This document shows positions 36,143 to 45,111 of a DNA stretch of 64,000 bases, piece after piece; the first letter of the stretch is position 1; each line of letters begins with the position of its first letter. The notes under the pieces were generated by a model. That model was given only the letters and a program-made list of their open reading frames with translations, was not told where the DNA came from and did not search any database. Source of the DNA: Vibrio algarum (GTDB lineage: Bacteria > Pseudomonadota > Gammaproteobacteria > Enterobacterales > Vibrionaceae); the NCBI RefSeq assembly GCF_028204155.1, contig NZ_JAQLOI010000003.1:744001-808000 (forward strand), written 5' to 3'. The position numbers and the translations under genes are program-made.

Positions 36143-37666
36143 TCATTCACGCCCTAATACAGGAACGCGATGGGTATCAAACGCGATACACACGTTTTTC
36201 GTTTCCATATAGAAATCGAAACTCCAATCACCACCGTCACGACCAATACCGGACATTTTCACACCACCAAATGGAGACGGTAGATTTCGGTTATTTTCAG
36301 AGTTAACCCAAACCATACCCGATTCAACACTGTGTGCCATACGCATTGAACGCCCTGTATTGCTTGTCCAGATGTACGCGGCCAAACCATAGTTTGTATC
36401 GTTGGCTATTGTGACCGCGTCTTCTTCGGTTTCAAATTCTATAGCCGTTAACACTGGACCAAAAATCTCTTCACGGGCGATACGCATCGTATTATCAGCG
36501 TTCGTAAATAGAGTTGGCGTTAGGTAGTTACCATTGCCGAGATCAGTAATACGTTTGCCACCCACAGCAACTGTCGCACCATCTTCTATGGCAGCATCAA
36601 CGTAGCTGAGCACTTTTTCATAATGGGTTGTATGAACGAGAGGCCCCACTTCTGTTGCTGGATCAAGTGGATGCCCTACTTTTAGATTTTCAACTCGTGC
36701 CTTCAATGCGGCTAGGAATCTATCCTTAATACCAGTTTGAATCAGGAGACGGCTTGAACTTGTACAACGCTGACCATTTAAGCTATAAATCATAAAGACC
36801 ACAGCATCGAGGGCTCGGTCAAAATCCGCATCATCAAAAACAATAACGGGGTTTTTACCACCTAATTCGAAATGTGCGCGCTTCAAAGTATCGGCGGCTT
36901 GTTTCTGAATCATAGAGCCCGTTACCGTTTCACCAACAAAGGCAATCGCCTTAATATCTGGATGCTGCGTCAGCTCTTTACCCGCAACTTCACCAAAGCC
37001 GTTGATCATGTTCCAAACGCCCGGAGGCAATCCAGCTTCGTCTGCGCACTCTGCCAAAATAGCGGCTGAAAGTGGGCTAAATTCAGCGGGTTTATGAACC
37101 ACAGTACAACCCGACGCTAACGCAGGTGCTATCTTCCACGTAGAGAGCATGAACGGTGTATTCCAAGGAGTAATCACCCCCACTGGACCAATTGGCGATT
37201 TCACCGTGAAATTGGTGTGTTCTTCTTGTTGCAGTGCTAATCCGTTACGAGCTTCTGGCGCTTTGTCTGCAAAGAAACGAAAATTGGCGGCACCACGAAC
37301 AGCGGCTTGGCGCATGAAACGAAGTGGCTGACCACAATCGGATGATTCAACCAAAGCGATCTCTTCCGCGCGCGCTTCTATCTTGTCGGCAAGTTTATGC
37401 AAAATCGTTTTACGTTTCGCTCCACTCATTGCAGCCCATTCTTTCTGAGCTTTAGCAGCAGCTTTACAAGCTGCATCAACATCAACAACGCTTGCCTTAA
37501 CAACTTTACCTAGTGATTCGCCATTAACGGGAGAGCCGTTATCAAACGTTTCGCCTTCACTACCTAATGTCCACTCTCCGTTAATATAGTGGCCTAGCGT
37601 GTTCTGTTTGAAACGTGCGAGGTACGTTGCGGCTTTGTCTATATTATTTTTAAAATCCTGACTCAT
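36143..37666 (-). CDS. hpaE: 5-Carboxymethyl-2-hydroxymuconate semialdehyde dehydrogenase
   Basis: A 507-residue NAD-dependent aldehyde dehydrogenase. Active-site sequences: TPWNTPFMLSTWKIAPALASG, written in part as TPWNTPFMLSTWK, the Glu motif FELGGKNPVIVFDDADFD, and catalytic Cys in LNGQRCTSSSRLL. The RCTSSSR pattern and operon position identify it as HpaE. AGGGA lies upstream of the ATG. Slightly longer than usual at the N-terminus. Confidence 0.93.
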   Translation of the reverse strand: MSQDFKNNIDKAATYLARFKQNTLGHYINGEWTLGSEGETFDNGSPVNGESLGKVVKASVVDVDAACKAAAKAQKEWAAMSGAKRKTILHKLADKIEARAEEIALVESSDCGQPLRFMRQAAVRGAANFRFFADKAPEARNGLALQQEEHTNFTVKSPIGPVGVITPWNTPFMLSTWKIAPALASGCTVVHKPAEFSPLSAAILAECADEAGLPPGVWNMINGFGEVAGKELTQHPDIKAIAFVGETVTGSMIQKQAADTLKRAHFELGGKNPVIVFDDADFDRALDAVVFMIYSLNGQRCTSSSRLLIQTGIKDRFLAALKARVENLKVGHPLDPATEVGPLVHTTHYEKVLSYVDAAIEDGATVAVGGKRITDLGNGNYLTPTLFTNADNTMRIAREEIFGPVLTAIEFETEEDAVTIANDTNYGLAAYIWTSNTGRSMRMAHSVESGMVWVNSENNRNLPSPFGGVKMSGIGRDGGDWSFDFYMETKNVCIAFDTHRVPVLGRE

Positions 37667-37680
37667 TATCTCGTCCCTTA

Positions 37681-38451
37681 TTAATAGTGGTCGCCGTAGA
37701 ATTCTTGCTCAGAAACCATGAGCGTTTCCAACGAACCTACTTTTTCAATCGAACAGACGACAATATCGCCCGGTTGCATATCTTTGAGACCCTTTGGCGT
37801 TCCCGTTGCGATCATATCTCCAGGTTGAAGCGTCATAATGGCGCTGAGATACTCAATTAAAAAAGGAACATCGAAGATCATGTCAGCAGTCGTTCCCTCT
37901 TGGGTCAACTCACCGTTTACTCGGGTTTCAAGTTTTAGGTTACTGATATCACCAACATCCTCTTTATCGATGATCCACGGGCCGATTGGACAGAGAGAGT
38001 CTCGGCTCTTAACGCGAAGGTTTGGACGATAGTAGTTTTCTAAATAATCTCGAATGGCAAAGTCATTGCACACGGTGTAACCCGCGACATAATCCATCGC
38101 ATCTTCACGAGAGATATTCTTACCTTCTTTACCTATTACCGCGACCAACTCACACTCATAGTGCATAAATTCAATGTCATCTGGACGATACGATGGTTGC
38201 TTGTGTCCCGTCAGCGTATTGGCCCCTTTTATAAATACCAATGGTTCCGTTGGAGGAGCAAAAGCCAGCTCTGAAGCGTGGTCAGCATAATTTAAACCTA
38301 GCGCAAAAATAGTACCTGGATTTTCAACTGGGGATAGCCACTGAACTTGATTCTCTGAAAGTCTTTGACCTGACTCCGTTAGAATATCTCCCGCTTGATC
38401 CACGGTGACATTTAAGATCTCTTCTTGAAAGAGTATACGTGCTCTTTTCAT
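37681..38451 (-). CDS. hpaG2: HpaG C-terminal-type subunit (OPET decarboxylase / HHDD isomerase)
   Basis: 256-residue fumarylacetoacetate hydrolase-fold protein: FALGLNYADHASE, ECELVAVIGKEGKNIS, GYTVCNDFAIRDY and MIATGTPKGLKDMQPGD carry the metal ligands. In the pathway it decarboxylates 5-oxo-pent-3-ene-1,2,5-tricarboxylate and isomerises the product. E. coli has one fused protein; here the halves are separate genes, joined by a TAATG overlap. Confidence 0.9.
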   Translation of the reverse strand: MKRARILFQEEILNVTVDQAGDILTESGQRLSENQVQWLSPVENPGTIFALGLNYADHASELAFAPPTEPLVFIKGANTLTGHKQPSYRPDDIEFMHYECELVAVIGKEGKNISREDAMDYVAGYTVCNDFAIRDYLENYYRPNLRVKSRDSLCPIGPWIIDKEDVGDISNLKLETRVNGELTQEGTTADMIFDVPFLIEYLSAIMTLQPGDMIATGTPKGLKDMQPGDIVVCSIEKVGSLETLMVSEQEFYGDHY

Positions 38452-39101
38452 TATGACTCTCCCTTCAAAGTATTATTAAGTTGCAACAAGTTACTCATAG
38501 TTGTGCTAACAATATCACCACTTTCAACAGCAATACGCTCACCAGGGAAACCAACCGCAATCACGTCTCCAACGTTTAACGTCATGATAGTAGATATGGA
38601 ATGAATCAGCTGTTCGATACTACGATAGTGCTGAGAAACACTGAGCGAACTTTTCTGCTCGCCATTAACAGTGGTTGTAACAGTAAGGTCTGACAATGAA
38701 GCGATATCAGAAAGCGCGATGGGGCTTTGCGCGATGGGCGCTGAGCCGTCTAAACACTTACCTTTTATATCTGGGCGGTAGTAACTTTTTTCTGGCAAAG
38801 AGAAATCATGTACAAGAGTCAAGCCGCTTACATATTCCAATGCGTCGGCTTCACTCACACGGCAACACGTTTTTCCTATTACTACCGCTATGCTCGCACC
38901 AACAACCATTGAACCACCAACGTAGTCAACTGGAGCATCGTTCGATGACCATGTATTACGCGTTTTAAAATAGAGTACTGGTTGCGTCGGTGGTTTTACA
39001 TATGGCTTTTCATTGAAGGTAGCATTGAGCGCGTCAAACTGTTTAGCATCATTGAGTGCTACGCAGACTAACTTCTCTTTTACTAACTGATTTAAATTCA
39101 T
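38451..39101 (-). CDS. hpaG1: HpaG N-terminal-type subunit
   Basis: 216 residues from the ATG at 39101, with AAGGA upstream. A shorter FAH-fold protein (PVLYFKTRNTWSSND, ASIAVVIGKTCCRVSEADA, GDVIAVGFPGE), paralogous to HpaG2. The acidic metal-binding residues seen in HpaG2 (ECELVAV) are replaced here (GASIAVV), suggesting this subunit may be structural or partner-dependent. Its stop overlaps the hpaG2 start. Confidence 0.88.
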   Translation of the reverse strand: MNLNQLVKEKLVCVALNDAKQFDALNATFNEKPYVKPPTQPVLYFKTRNTWSSNDAPVDYVGGSMVVGASIAVVIGKTCCRVSEADALEYVSGLTLVHDFSLPEKSYYRPDIKGKCLDGSAPIAQSPIALSDIASLSDLTVTTTVNGEQKSSLSVSQHYRSIEQLIHSISTIMTLNVGDVIAVGFPGERIAVESGDIVSTTMSNLLQLNNTLKGES

Positions 39102-39132
39102 TTGAAGTCCTTCTCTCATTATTTTAAGCAAA

Positions 39133-39945
39133 CTAATATCCGCTAGAAGCGCTCGCTTTTTCTGCTTTCTGTTCTGGGTTCTTTACTTTCTTAACAAGCT
39201 GCTCCGCAGCTAAACGCAACAACAATGTATCTACACCAACGCCAACAAACTTGGTTCCGCTTGCTGCAAACTGCTGAGCTTTTTCAACATTGAGGCACAA
39301 AATACCCGAGGCTTTTCCACTCTTTCGAATGACGTCCATTCCCCACTGAATTTTTTCAACCACTTCTGGATGATCTGGGTTCCCTACATAACCCATCGCG
39401 CCAGACAGATCGGACGGACCAATAAAAACACCGTCTACGCCATCCACTTGAACTATCTCTTCTAAATTATCCATCGCTTCTAGGGTTTCTACTTGAACAA
39501 TGAGGCAAATTTCATCATTGGCGTTTTGCAGATACTGAGGAACCTTATTCCATTTAGCAGCACGGGCCAGCGAACTCCCCATACCTCTAATTCCCTGAGG
39601 TGGATAACGCACAGCAGAAACCAATTCTTTTGCTTGTTCCGCCGTGTTCACCATTGGGATAAGTAAGGTTTGTGCCCCTACATCGAGCAGTTTCTTGATC
39701 TTGGCTACACTGCCTTCATCAGGGCGGACAATTGGTGAAACGTCATACGGTGTTATAGCTTGTAAATGATGCATTATCTCTTTCAGTTCGAAAGGAGCAT
39801 GCTCACCATCAATAAGTAACCAATCAAAACCCGCACCTGAGCAGATCTCTGCACAACTCGTATCGGGTAAGCCTAACCAAAGACCCCACAATGTTTCGTC
39901 ACCTTGCAGAGCGCGTTTAAATTTATTTATTGGTAACATCGACAT
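39133..39945 (-). CDS. hpaI: 4-Hydroxy-2-oxo-heptane-1,7-dioate aldolase
   Basis: A class II, metal-dependent aldolase yielding pyruvate and succinate semialdehyde. The 270-residue sequence has LLIDGEHAPFE with the conserved His, SPIVRPDEGS with the conserved Arg, and PQGIRGMGSSLARAA. The succinate semialdehyde is handled by the dehydrogenase at the end of the same operon. Confidence 0.93.
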   Translation of the reverse strand: MSMLPINKFKRALQGDETLWGLWLGLPDTSCAEICSGAGFDWLLIDGEHAPFELKEIMHHLQAITPYDVSPIVRPDEGSVAKIKKLLDVGAQTLLIPMVNTAEQAKELVSAVRYPPQGIRGMGSSLARAAKWNKVPQYLQNANDEICLIVQVETLEAMDNLEEIVQVDGVDGVFIGPSDLSGAMGYVGNPDHPEVVEKIQWGMDVIRKSGKASGILCLNVEKAQQFAASGTKFVGVGVDTLLLRLAAEQLVKKVKNPEQKAEKASASSGY

Positions 39946-39954
39946 GGAATATCT

Positions 39955-40758
39955 CTATACAAATTTAACGGAAATTCCGCCAAGAGGACCGAAATCGGCG
40001 TGTACAGTATCGCCAGCTTTAACAGGGACTGGACGAGTAAACGAACCCGATAAAATCACCTGACCTGGCTCTAAACCAATATCATGCGGTGCAAATCGTT
40101 TGCATACCCAACAGATACCATTCGCGGGATGCCCGAGTACACCAGCCGCTAATCCGGTTTCTTCTATTTGACCATTCAGATAGAGCATTGCCCCAGCCCA
40201 ACGCATATCAAAATCCATCGGTTTAATTGGTCGACCTCCAATAACTATGCCCGCGTTAGCGGCATTATCAGCTATCGTGTCGTAAACCTTACGTGTATAG
40301 CCAGAGTCAGGGTCAGTGCGATGACAGCGAGCTGCTATCAGTTCTAAGGAAGGAATGATGTAATCTGTCGCATTCAGCACGTCGAAAATTGTGACATCTT
40401 CGCCTTTAAGTGGCGACTTTAATACGAAGGCGAGTTCTACTTCTATGCGGGGATCGAGAAAATCATCGGCCTTAATCTGTGCACCGTCAGCAAAAAACAT
40501 GTTGTCTAACAATACGCCATAGTCGGGCTGATCAATGTTAACCGCCATCTGCATTGCTCGAGATGTCAACCCAATTTTATAGCCTTTGACCTGTGCGCCT
40601 TCGCTTATTTTACGTTCTACCCAAGCACTCTGAATTGCATAGGCATCTGCCATCGTCATCTCTGGGTGTTCGAGTGTCAGCGCAGGGATCTGATAACGCT
40701 CTTTTTCAGCGACATAGAGCTTGTCGGCTGCTGATTGTACTTGTTCTGAGGTAAGCAT
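39955..40758 (-). CDS. hpaH: 2-Oxo-hept-3-ene-1,7-dioate hydratase
   Basis: Adds water to 2-oxo-hept-3-ene-1,7-dioate before aldol cleavage. FAH/MhpD-like fold with VKGYKIGLTSRAMQ, DPRIEVELAFVLK and GQVILSGSFTRPVPV. I chose the ATG at 40758 (267 residues) because AAAGGAAGG precedes it; the upstream TTG overlaps that site. First gene of the nine-gene operon; operator-like palindromes lie 63-95 bases upstream. Confidence 0.93.
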   Translation of the reverse strand: MLTSEQVQSAADKLYVAEKERYQIPALTLEHPEMTMADAYAIQSAWVERKISEGAQVKGYKIGLTSRAMQMAVNIDQPDYGVLLDNMFFADGAQIKADDFLDPRIEVELAFVLKSPLKGEDVTIFDVLNATDYIIPSLELIAARCHRTDPDSGYTRKVYDTIADNAANAGIVIGGRPIKPMDFDMRWAGAMLYLNGQIEETGLAAGVLGHPANGICWVCKRFAPHDIGLEPGQVILSGSFTRPVPVKAGDTVHADFGPLGGISVKFV

Positions 40759-41194
40759 AAATTGACCTTCCTTTGCCAAAATCTTCTGTTTCTATAGGCT
40801 TTGTTAAATGACAACTTTAATTAACATGTTAACCATAATACTTAACATCTTAATTAAATACTAGACACTAAAAACCTTAAATTTCCCCCAATAGACGATG
40901 TGACTCTTAACCAATTGATAAATAGATATTTTCTTCACTTACCCCATTACAACTCGTTAACAAATATGAGCATTTGATCACAATTTTGTGACATTTGTGG
41001 TATTTGCGTACAATCGTTCTTTGTACCAAACCAGCTTGGCAATCAACACAAAATACTTATTTATCAATTCATTATATATCGGTGTTCTTTTACGAAAACC
41101 GTGAAAAGTGCAAGCGCTACTTTCTTTCGTCTATTTTAAATCGTCAATTTCAGGTAGAAACTTAACAATATATTAACCAGACGGGATAAAGAGA
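40759..41194. other. Divergent promoter region between hpaH and hpaC
   Basis: 436 bases without a gene. It holds the palindromes at 40821-40853, an inverted repeat TCACAATTTTGTGA at 40978-40991 (arms TCACAA/TTGTGA), and near hpaC a looser version of the palindrome, TTAACAATATATTAA, at 41162-41176. Both promoters must lie here, but no single best -10/-35 pair could be chosen. Confidence 0.55.
40821..40853. promoter_or_regulatory. Candidate HPA-regulon operators
   Basis: TTAACATGTTAA (40821-40832, a perfect 12-base palindrome) and TTAACATCTTAA (40842-40853, one mismatch), with centres 21 bases apart, two helical turns. Close matches occur upstream of the TRAP receptor gene (51250-51295) and the C2 hydroxylase/hpaA pair (52698-52779). 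The MarR-type HpaR or AraC-type HpaA is the likely binder. Confidence 0.65.
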
Positions 41195-41707
41195 ATGTCT
41201 AATCAACCATTATTTAGAGATGCAATGGCCAATCTAGCTGCTGCCGTTAACATTGTGACTACAGGCGGTGAAGCAGGGACAGTAGGCATTACAGCAACAG
41301 CTGTCTGTTCAATTACCGATACTCCCGCGACCATTATGGTGTGCGTAAATAAAAACAGCGCTTCAAACGAAATTATTAAGAACAATAAGAATCTCTGCAT
41401 TAATGTGTGTGCATCGGAGCAACAACAAATGTCACTCGACTTTGCAGGTATGACAGAACTGACTATGGAAGAGCGATTCGCGAACCCTGCGTGGACTAAA
41501 AATGAAGCGGGTGTGCCGGTATTAAGTGACTGCCTAGCAAGTATAGAAGGTCATATTTCAGAAATATCTGAGATGGGTACACACACCGTTTTCTTTGTCA
41601 AAATAGACAACATCGCAGTAAATAAAGGTAAAGATGCATTGGTCTACTTTGCCCGTGAATTTAAAACCGTTGAATGTGCAAAAGATAAAGAGGTTATCGC
41701 TGCATAA
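41195..41707 (+). CDS. hpaC: Flavin reductase component of 4-hydroxyphenylacetate 3-monooxygenase
   Basis: A 170-residue flavin reductase that supplies reduced flavin to the hydroxylase. Matches HpaC: FRDAMANLAAAVNIVTT, GTVGITATAVCSITDTP, and CINVCASEQQ. Length equals E. coli HpaC. The partner hydroxylase is 10 kb away at 51443 and belongs to the acyl-CoA dehydrogenase-fold (C2) class rather than HpaB. Terminated at 41747. Confidence 0.9.
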   Translation: MSNQPLFRDAMANLAAAVNIVTTGGEAGTVGITATAVCSITDTPATIMVCVNKNSASNEIIKNNKNLCINVCASEQQQMSLDFAGMTELTMEERFANPAWTKNEAGVPVLSDCLASIEGHISEISEMGTHTVFFVKIDNIAVNKGKDALVYFAREFKTVECAKDKEVIAA

Positions 41708-41746
41708 CACGCCTAATAAACCCATTTGAGCACCTTTTTAAACTTA

Positions 41747-41791
41747 CAAGTTAACCATCATTGAACAATCTGGCGGTTAACTTGCTTTTTT
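41747..41791 (+). terminator. Rho-independent terminator after hpaC
   Basis: CAAGTTAACC (41747-41756) pairs with GGTTAACTTG (41775-41784), followed by a run of six T. Confidence 0.8.
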
Positions 41792-41862
41792 ATCACATAA
41801 AAAAATCCATTTGTTAGTCTTCCTAAGTACATCTCCCAAACTCATTAAACACTTTGATTGAC

Positions 41863-41919
41863 ATATAGTTTGATGATCAAATATAATTCTTGCAAAATAT
41901 TTTGACTATCAAACTATAT
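41863..41919. promoter_or_regulatory. Two inverted copies of a MarR-type operator overlapping the dmeF start
   Basis: ATATAGTTTGATGATCAAATAT (in part 41863-41884) and, on the opposite strand, ATATAGTTTGATAGTCAAAATAT (41919-41897) share their first 12 bases exactly. Each is itself an imperfect palindrome. The second overlaps the ATG at 41918. The MarR-family gene downstream is the likely regulator. Confidence 0.7.
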
Positions 41920-42871
41920 GAATCAACCTACACATTTACCGATAATACACACCCATCAATTTGGAGCTCACAACAATAAAGGTGAGAAGCGAACGTTTTA
42001 CGTCCTTCTCCTCACTGTCACCGCTATGTTTGTTGAGATTATTTCCGGTAAAATTTTTGGATCGATGGCATTGCTAGCTGATGGTTGGCATATGGGAACT
42101 CATGCAGCAGCATTCTGCATTACGCTTTTTACCTATCGATACGCAAAGCGCCATGCACAAAATGAGAAATTCTCTTACGGGACAGGTAAGGTCAGCGTTC
42201 TAGGTGGATTTAGCAGTGCTATTGCACTAGGTATCGTGGCACTGATGATGTTTTCTGAATCAGTCATGCGACTGTTTGATCCGCAAGAGATCCACTTCAA
42301 CGAAGCTATTCTCGTTGCTATTATTGGTTTACTTGTCAACTTTGTCAGTATGCTACTTCTGCATAATAATGATGACGAACATCATCACCATCATGGTCAT
42401 GGTCATGGTCATGGTCATTCTCACGATCATCATGAACAAGGGCATCATCAAGATCACAACCTAAGAGCCGCTTATATGCATGTTCTAGCGGATACCCTTA
42501 CCTCAGTTTTGGCAATTATCGCGCTAATTATCGGTAAGTACGTTGGCTGGCATTGGTTAGATGCGGTAATGGGTATGGTAGGCGCTATCGTAATCACTAA
42601 ATGGGCTATCGGTCTTCTAAAACAAACTAGCCCAATTTTGCTCGATTCGACCATCGATCAGGAGTATAAAAATTCGGTAATCACCGCCATTGAACCCTAT
42701 GCTGAAATTATCGATTTGCATATTTGGAAAGTAAGTGCTGACCACCACGCTGCTAGCGTGATATTAAAATCACAATCTAATAAAAGTGTTTCTGACTACA
42801 GGCAATTACTGAGCCAGTTTGATAAGATTCATCATCTTACTGTTGAACTGCATAGCGTTGAATCTGCATGA
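41918..42871 (+). CDS. dmeF: Cation diffusion facilitator, DmeF-like
   Basis: Inner-membrane metal-proton antiporter exporting divalent cations such as Co, Cd or Zn. Six membrane segments, CDF motif GSMALLADGWHMGTHAAAF with HxxxD metal ligands and a second set in HVLADTLTSV. A His-rich cytoplasmic loop (about residues 153-180) lies between segments 4 and 5. No ribosome site precedes the ATG, and an operator overlaps it, so translation may be leaderless. The next gene overlaps by four bases. Confidence 0.9.
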   Translation: MNQPTHLPIIHTHQFGAHNNKGEKRTFYVLLLTVTAMFVEIISGKIFGSMALLADGWHMGTHAAAFCITLFTYRYAKRHAQNEKFSYGTGKVSVLGGFSSAIALGIVALMMFSESVMRLFDPQEIHFNEAILVAIIGLLVNFVSMLLLHNNDDEHHHHHGHGHGHGHSHDHHEQGHHQDHNLRAAYMHVLADTLTSVLAIIALIIGKYVGWHWLDAVMGMVGAIVITKWAIGLLKQTSPILLDSTIDQEYKNSVITAIEPYAEIIDLHIWKVSADHHAASVILKSQSNKSVSDYRQLLSQFDKIHHLTVELHSVESA

Positions 42872-43284
42872 ATGAACTCACTTCTCTTAATCAATTACTC
42901 ACAGAATTTTATGACAAGATGTCCTCTTGGGAACAGTCTGTCGTAAAAGAAACGGGGTATTCTTTAGCTCAAGTGCATACAGTGGAAGTATTAGGCAGCC
43001 ACGGTGCTATGCGAATGAAAGAGCTAGCAGAAAAACTCGCTATAACTACTGGGACACTAACGGTTCAAGTGGATAAGTTGGTAACATTAGAACTCATAGA
43101 ACGTTGTCCGCATCCCCAAGACAGACGCGCAATTGTTGTGCGTCTCACCGATAAAGGAAATCTTCTGCATGAACAACATAATCAATTACATCTCAACCTC
43201 GTGCATGAACTCACAAGAGATATTGATCCTGCGGAGGGGAAAGTGTTGATCCAGTGTCTTGAGAAAATGAACCGCGAGTTTTGA
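42868..43284 (+). CDS. MarR-family regulator of the metal-efflux operon
   Basis: A 138-residue winged-helix regulator: AMRMKELAEKLAITTGTLTV as recognition region and the wing HPQDRRAIVVRLTDKG. Coupled to dmeF by an ATGA overlap. It probably binds the two inverted sites in front of dmeF and so regulates itself. The signal (metal or other) is unknown. Confidence 0.9.
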   Translation: MNELTSLNQLLTEFYDKMSSWEQSVVKETGYSLAQVHTVEVLGSHGAMRMKELAEKLAITTGTLTVQVDKLVTLELIERCPHPQDRRAIVVRLTDKGNLLHEQHNQLHLNLVHELTRDIDPAEGKVLIQCLEKMNREF

Positions 43285-43385
43285 TCTTCTGCACATCAAG
43301 CGTATTGCTCGTATTATGTGTCTTTCTCTAATAGACTATTAATGTTAATTTTATAAATCTATTTTTTAGAGGCATTTCGAAAAAA

Positions 43386-43862
43386 TTGATATCGTTGAAG
43401 AACATTAAACACCGATTTACCTTATTTTTGACATTGAGTGCATTTTTGCTCTCGGTGCTATCGATATCGCCTGTTTATTCTTCTGCCACAATCAAATCCA
43501 CCCCAGCTATGCCTAGCGGACAAAATATGGCAATGAATCATGGCTGTCCTGAGCATCTCGTGATTTCGCATAACATAGCTTCTAACAACATAGATTTTAA
43601 CAACATAGCTTCCATCGACGAGACGCCCAAAAATATGACGGCCCATAACGTGGATACTCACCACTATTCAAAAGAAAAGTGTTGTGACGATGAAGGTATC
43701 TCCCACTCTTGTTGTGGAGCGACTTGTTCAGGCTTATATTCAACGATCAATAGCCATAGTCTCCAAAATACGCCAATTAGTAAGTTAGCACCCATTCAAT
43801 ATATTAACCCTAATGCCAGCCCATCTTTACTCCAAGCGCCATTCCGTCCCCCTATTTCATAG
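43386..43862 (+). CDS. Secreted Cys/His-rich protein, likely metal-binding
   Basis: About 158 residues. After a hydrophobic signal segment (FTLFLTLSAFLLSVLSISPVYS) come many His and Cys: MNHGCPEHL, KEKCCDDEG, SHSCCGATCSG. The pattern resembles small copper-associated proteins placed before copper-handling genes. The start is uncertain: the frame opens with TTG at 43386, another TTG lies at 43395, and no ATG or good ribosome site is seen. Confidence 0.6.
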   Translation: MISLKNIKHRFTLFLTLSAFLLSVLSISPVYSSATIKSTPAMPSGQNMAMNHGCPEHLVISHNIASNNIDFNNIASIDETPKNMTAHNVDTHHYSKEKCCDDEGISHSCCGATCSGLYSTINSHSLQNTPISKLAPIQYINPNASPSLLQAPFRPPIS

Positions 43863-44028
43863 CATTATCTTCGTCTAGATCGACAGTGCAATAAGCATGA
43901 TTTCTCTTGGTTAATCCCATAGTTAGAAATAAGTCGTGCATACACTGTACTTCTGTCTATTTAGGCTTTCCCGATAAAAAATCAGGACTTAAACCCTTAT
44001 ATAAAAGTAAAACGAGAATGCTAATTCA

Positions 44029-44628
44029 ATGAAATGGTTAACTAAATCGATAGTTTGTGGCGTCTGCTTAATTAGTGTTTCTGTACTCGCATCGAATGGA
44101 GAAACAGCTAACACAGTAACCCCTGATTCAACCGATATAGAGAAAGGCCAACACCTTTTCCGTACCGCAGGTGGATATGGATGCTCGACCTGCCATGGAC
44201 TCTATGCGCAAGGTGGTGGAAATGCGGGTGGCAACATTCGTGGTAAAGGTTTAGAAGCTTTGAACCTCATATTGGAAAAGGAACCCACAATGGTCTTATT
44301 AGGGCCAACGCTCTCTGCTGATGATAGACGACGACTTTCCATCTATGTTACTGAACTTGGAAAGCTAAACCTCATTGAATGGACAATAGAGAATGGTGTA
44401 ATACATCAAAATGGCAATATTGTCGCTCATAAAAGTAATCAGTTGGTTATCTTAAATAAGACATTTAACTTTATTGAATTTAACTTTCCCAAGGTAATTA
44501 GTCAGACAACAGTAACGATTAATCCATATGAGACCCTAGCGTTTCAATGGCATGCTGACGATAAACCGTTGGATTTAAAACAACCCAATTATGACGTTAA
44601 GATGCAAACAATTAACGAATTAAAGTAG
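44029..44628 (+). CDS. Mono-haem cytochrome c family protein
   Basis: A 199-residue periplasmic protein with signal peptide and one haem site CSTCH in GGYGCSTCHGLYAQGGGN. The C-terminal half (about 110-199) is strand-rich and not a known cytochrome partner. Ten bases before a DUF411 gene, so co-transcribed. Possibly an electron carrier in periplasmic metal oxidation; inference only. Confidence 0.82.
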   Translation: MKWLTKSIVCGVCLISVSVLASNGETANTVTPDSTDIEKGQHLFRTAGGYGCSTCHGLYAQGGGNAGGNIRGKGLEALNLILEKEPTMVLLGPTLSADDRRRLSIYVTELGKLNLIEWTIENGVIHQNGNIVAHKSNQLVILNKTFNFIEFNFPKVISQTTVTINPYETLAFQWHADDKPLDLKQPNYDVKMQTINELK

Positions 44629-44638
44629 GAATACTAAA

Positions 44639-45079
44639 ATGAACAAATTATTACGATTCACCTTTATGTTGGCTGCATTACTGAGCTTTTCAGTACTCGC
44701 CAAGCCAACAATTGAACTATACAAATCACCCACATGTGGGTGTTGCTCTGAGTGGGCAGCCATTATGGAAGAAAAAGGGTATAAGGTTAATGTTCATCAC
44801 AGCCGTGACTGGACATCTGTTAAGCAGGAGTTTGGCATGCCGGGTCAACTTACCTCATGCCACAGTGCGGTAATTGACGGCTATATGTTTGAAGGGCACG
44901 TACCAGAATCAGATATCGCAAAGCTACTAAAAGAGAGACCTACAGATATTTCCGGCCTTTCCGCACCGGGAATGCCTCAACACTCTCCGGGCATGGCAGC
45001 TCCGGGTGAAGAGTATAAAGACTTCAATGTTATCGCTTTTGATAAGCAAGGTAAGATGACACTTTATAGTAAATATTAA
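44639..45079 (+). CDS. DUF411 metal-binding protein
   Basis: A 146-residue secreted protein (signal peptide ending SVLA). DUF411 hallmark YKSPTCGCCSEWAAIMEEKG, then GQLTSCHSAVIDGYMFEGHVP; the Cys pair probably binds copper. The C-terminal Met/His segment (APGMPQHSPGMAAPG) is also suited to copper. Family members accompany copper-resistance genes. Confidence 0.87.
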   Translation: MNKLLRFTFMLAALLSFSVLAKPTIELYKSPTCGCCSEWAAIMEEKGYKVNVHHSRDWTSVKQEFGMPGQLTSCHSAVIDGYMFEGHVPESDIAKLLKERPTDISGLSAPGMPQHSPGMAAPGEEYKDFNVIAFDKQGKMTLYSKY

Positions 45080-45111
45080 TATCGATTAACGATGCACTCA
45101 GTCACATCTTA

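Noticed and set aside
42380..42460. Repetitive cat/ggt tract resembling a tandem repeat
   Set aside because: It encodes the His-rich loop of the metal exporter; no spacers or repeat units of CRISPR type.
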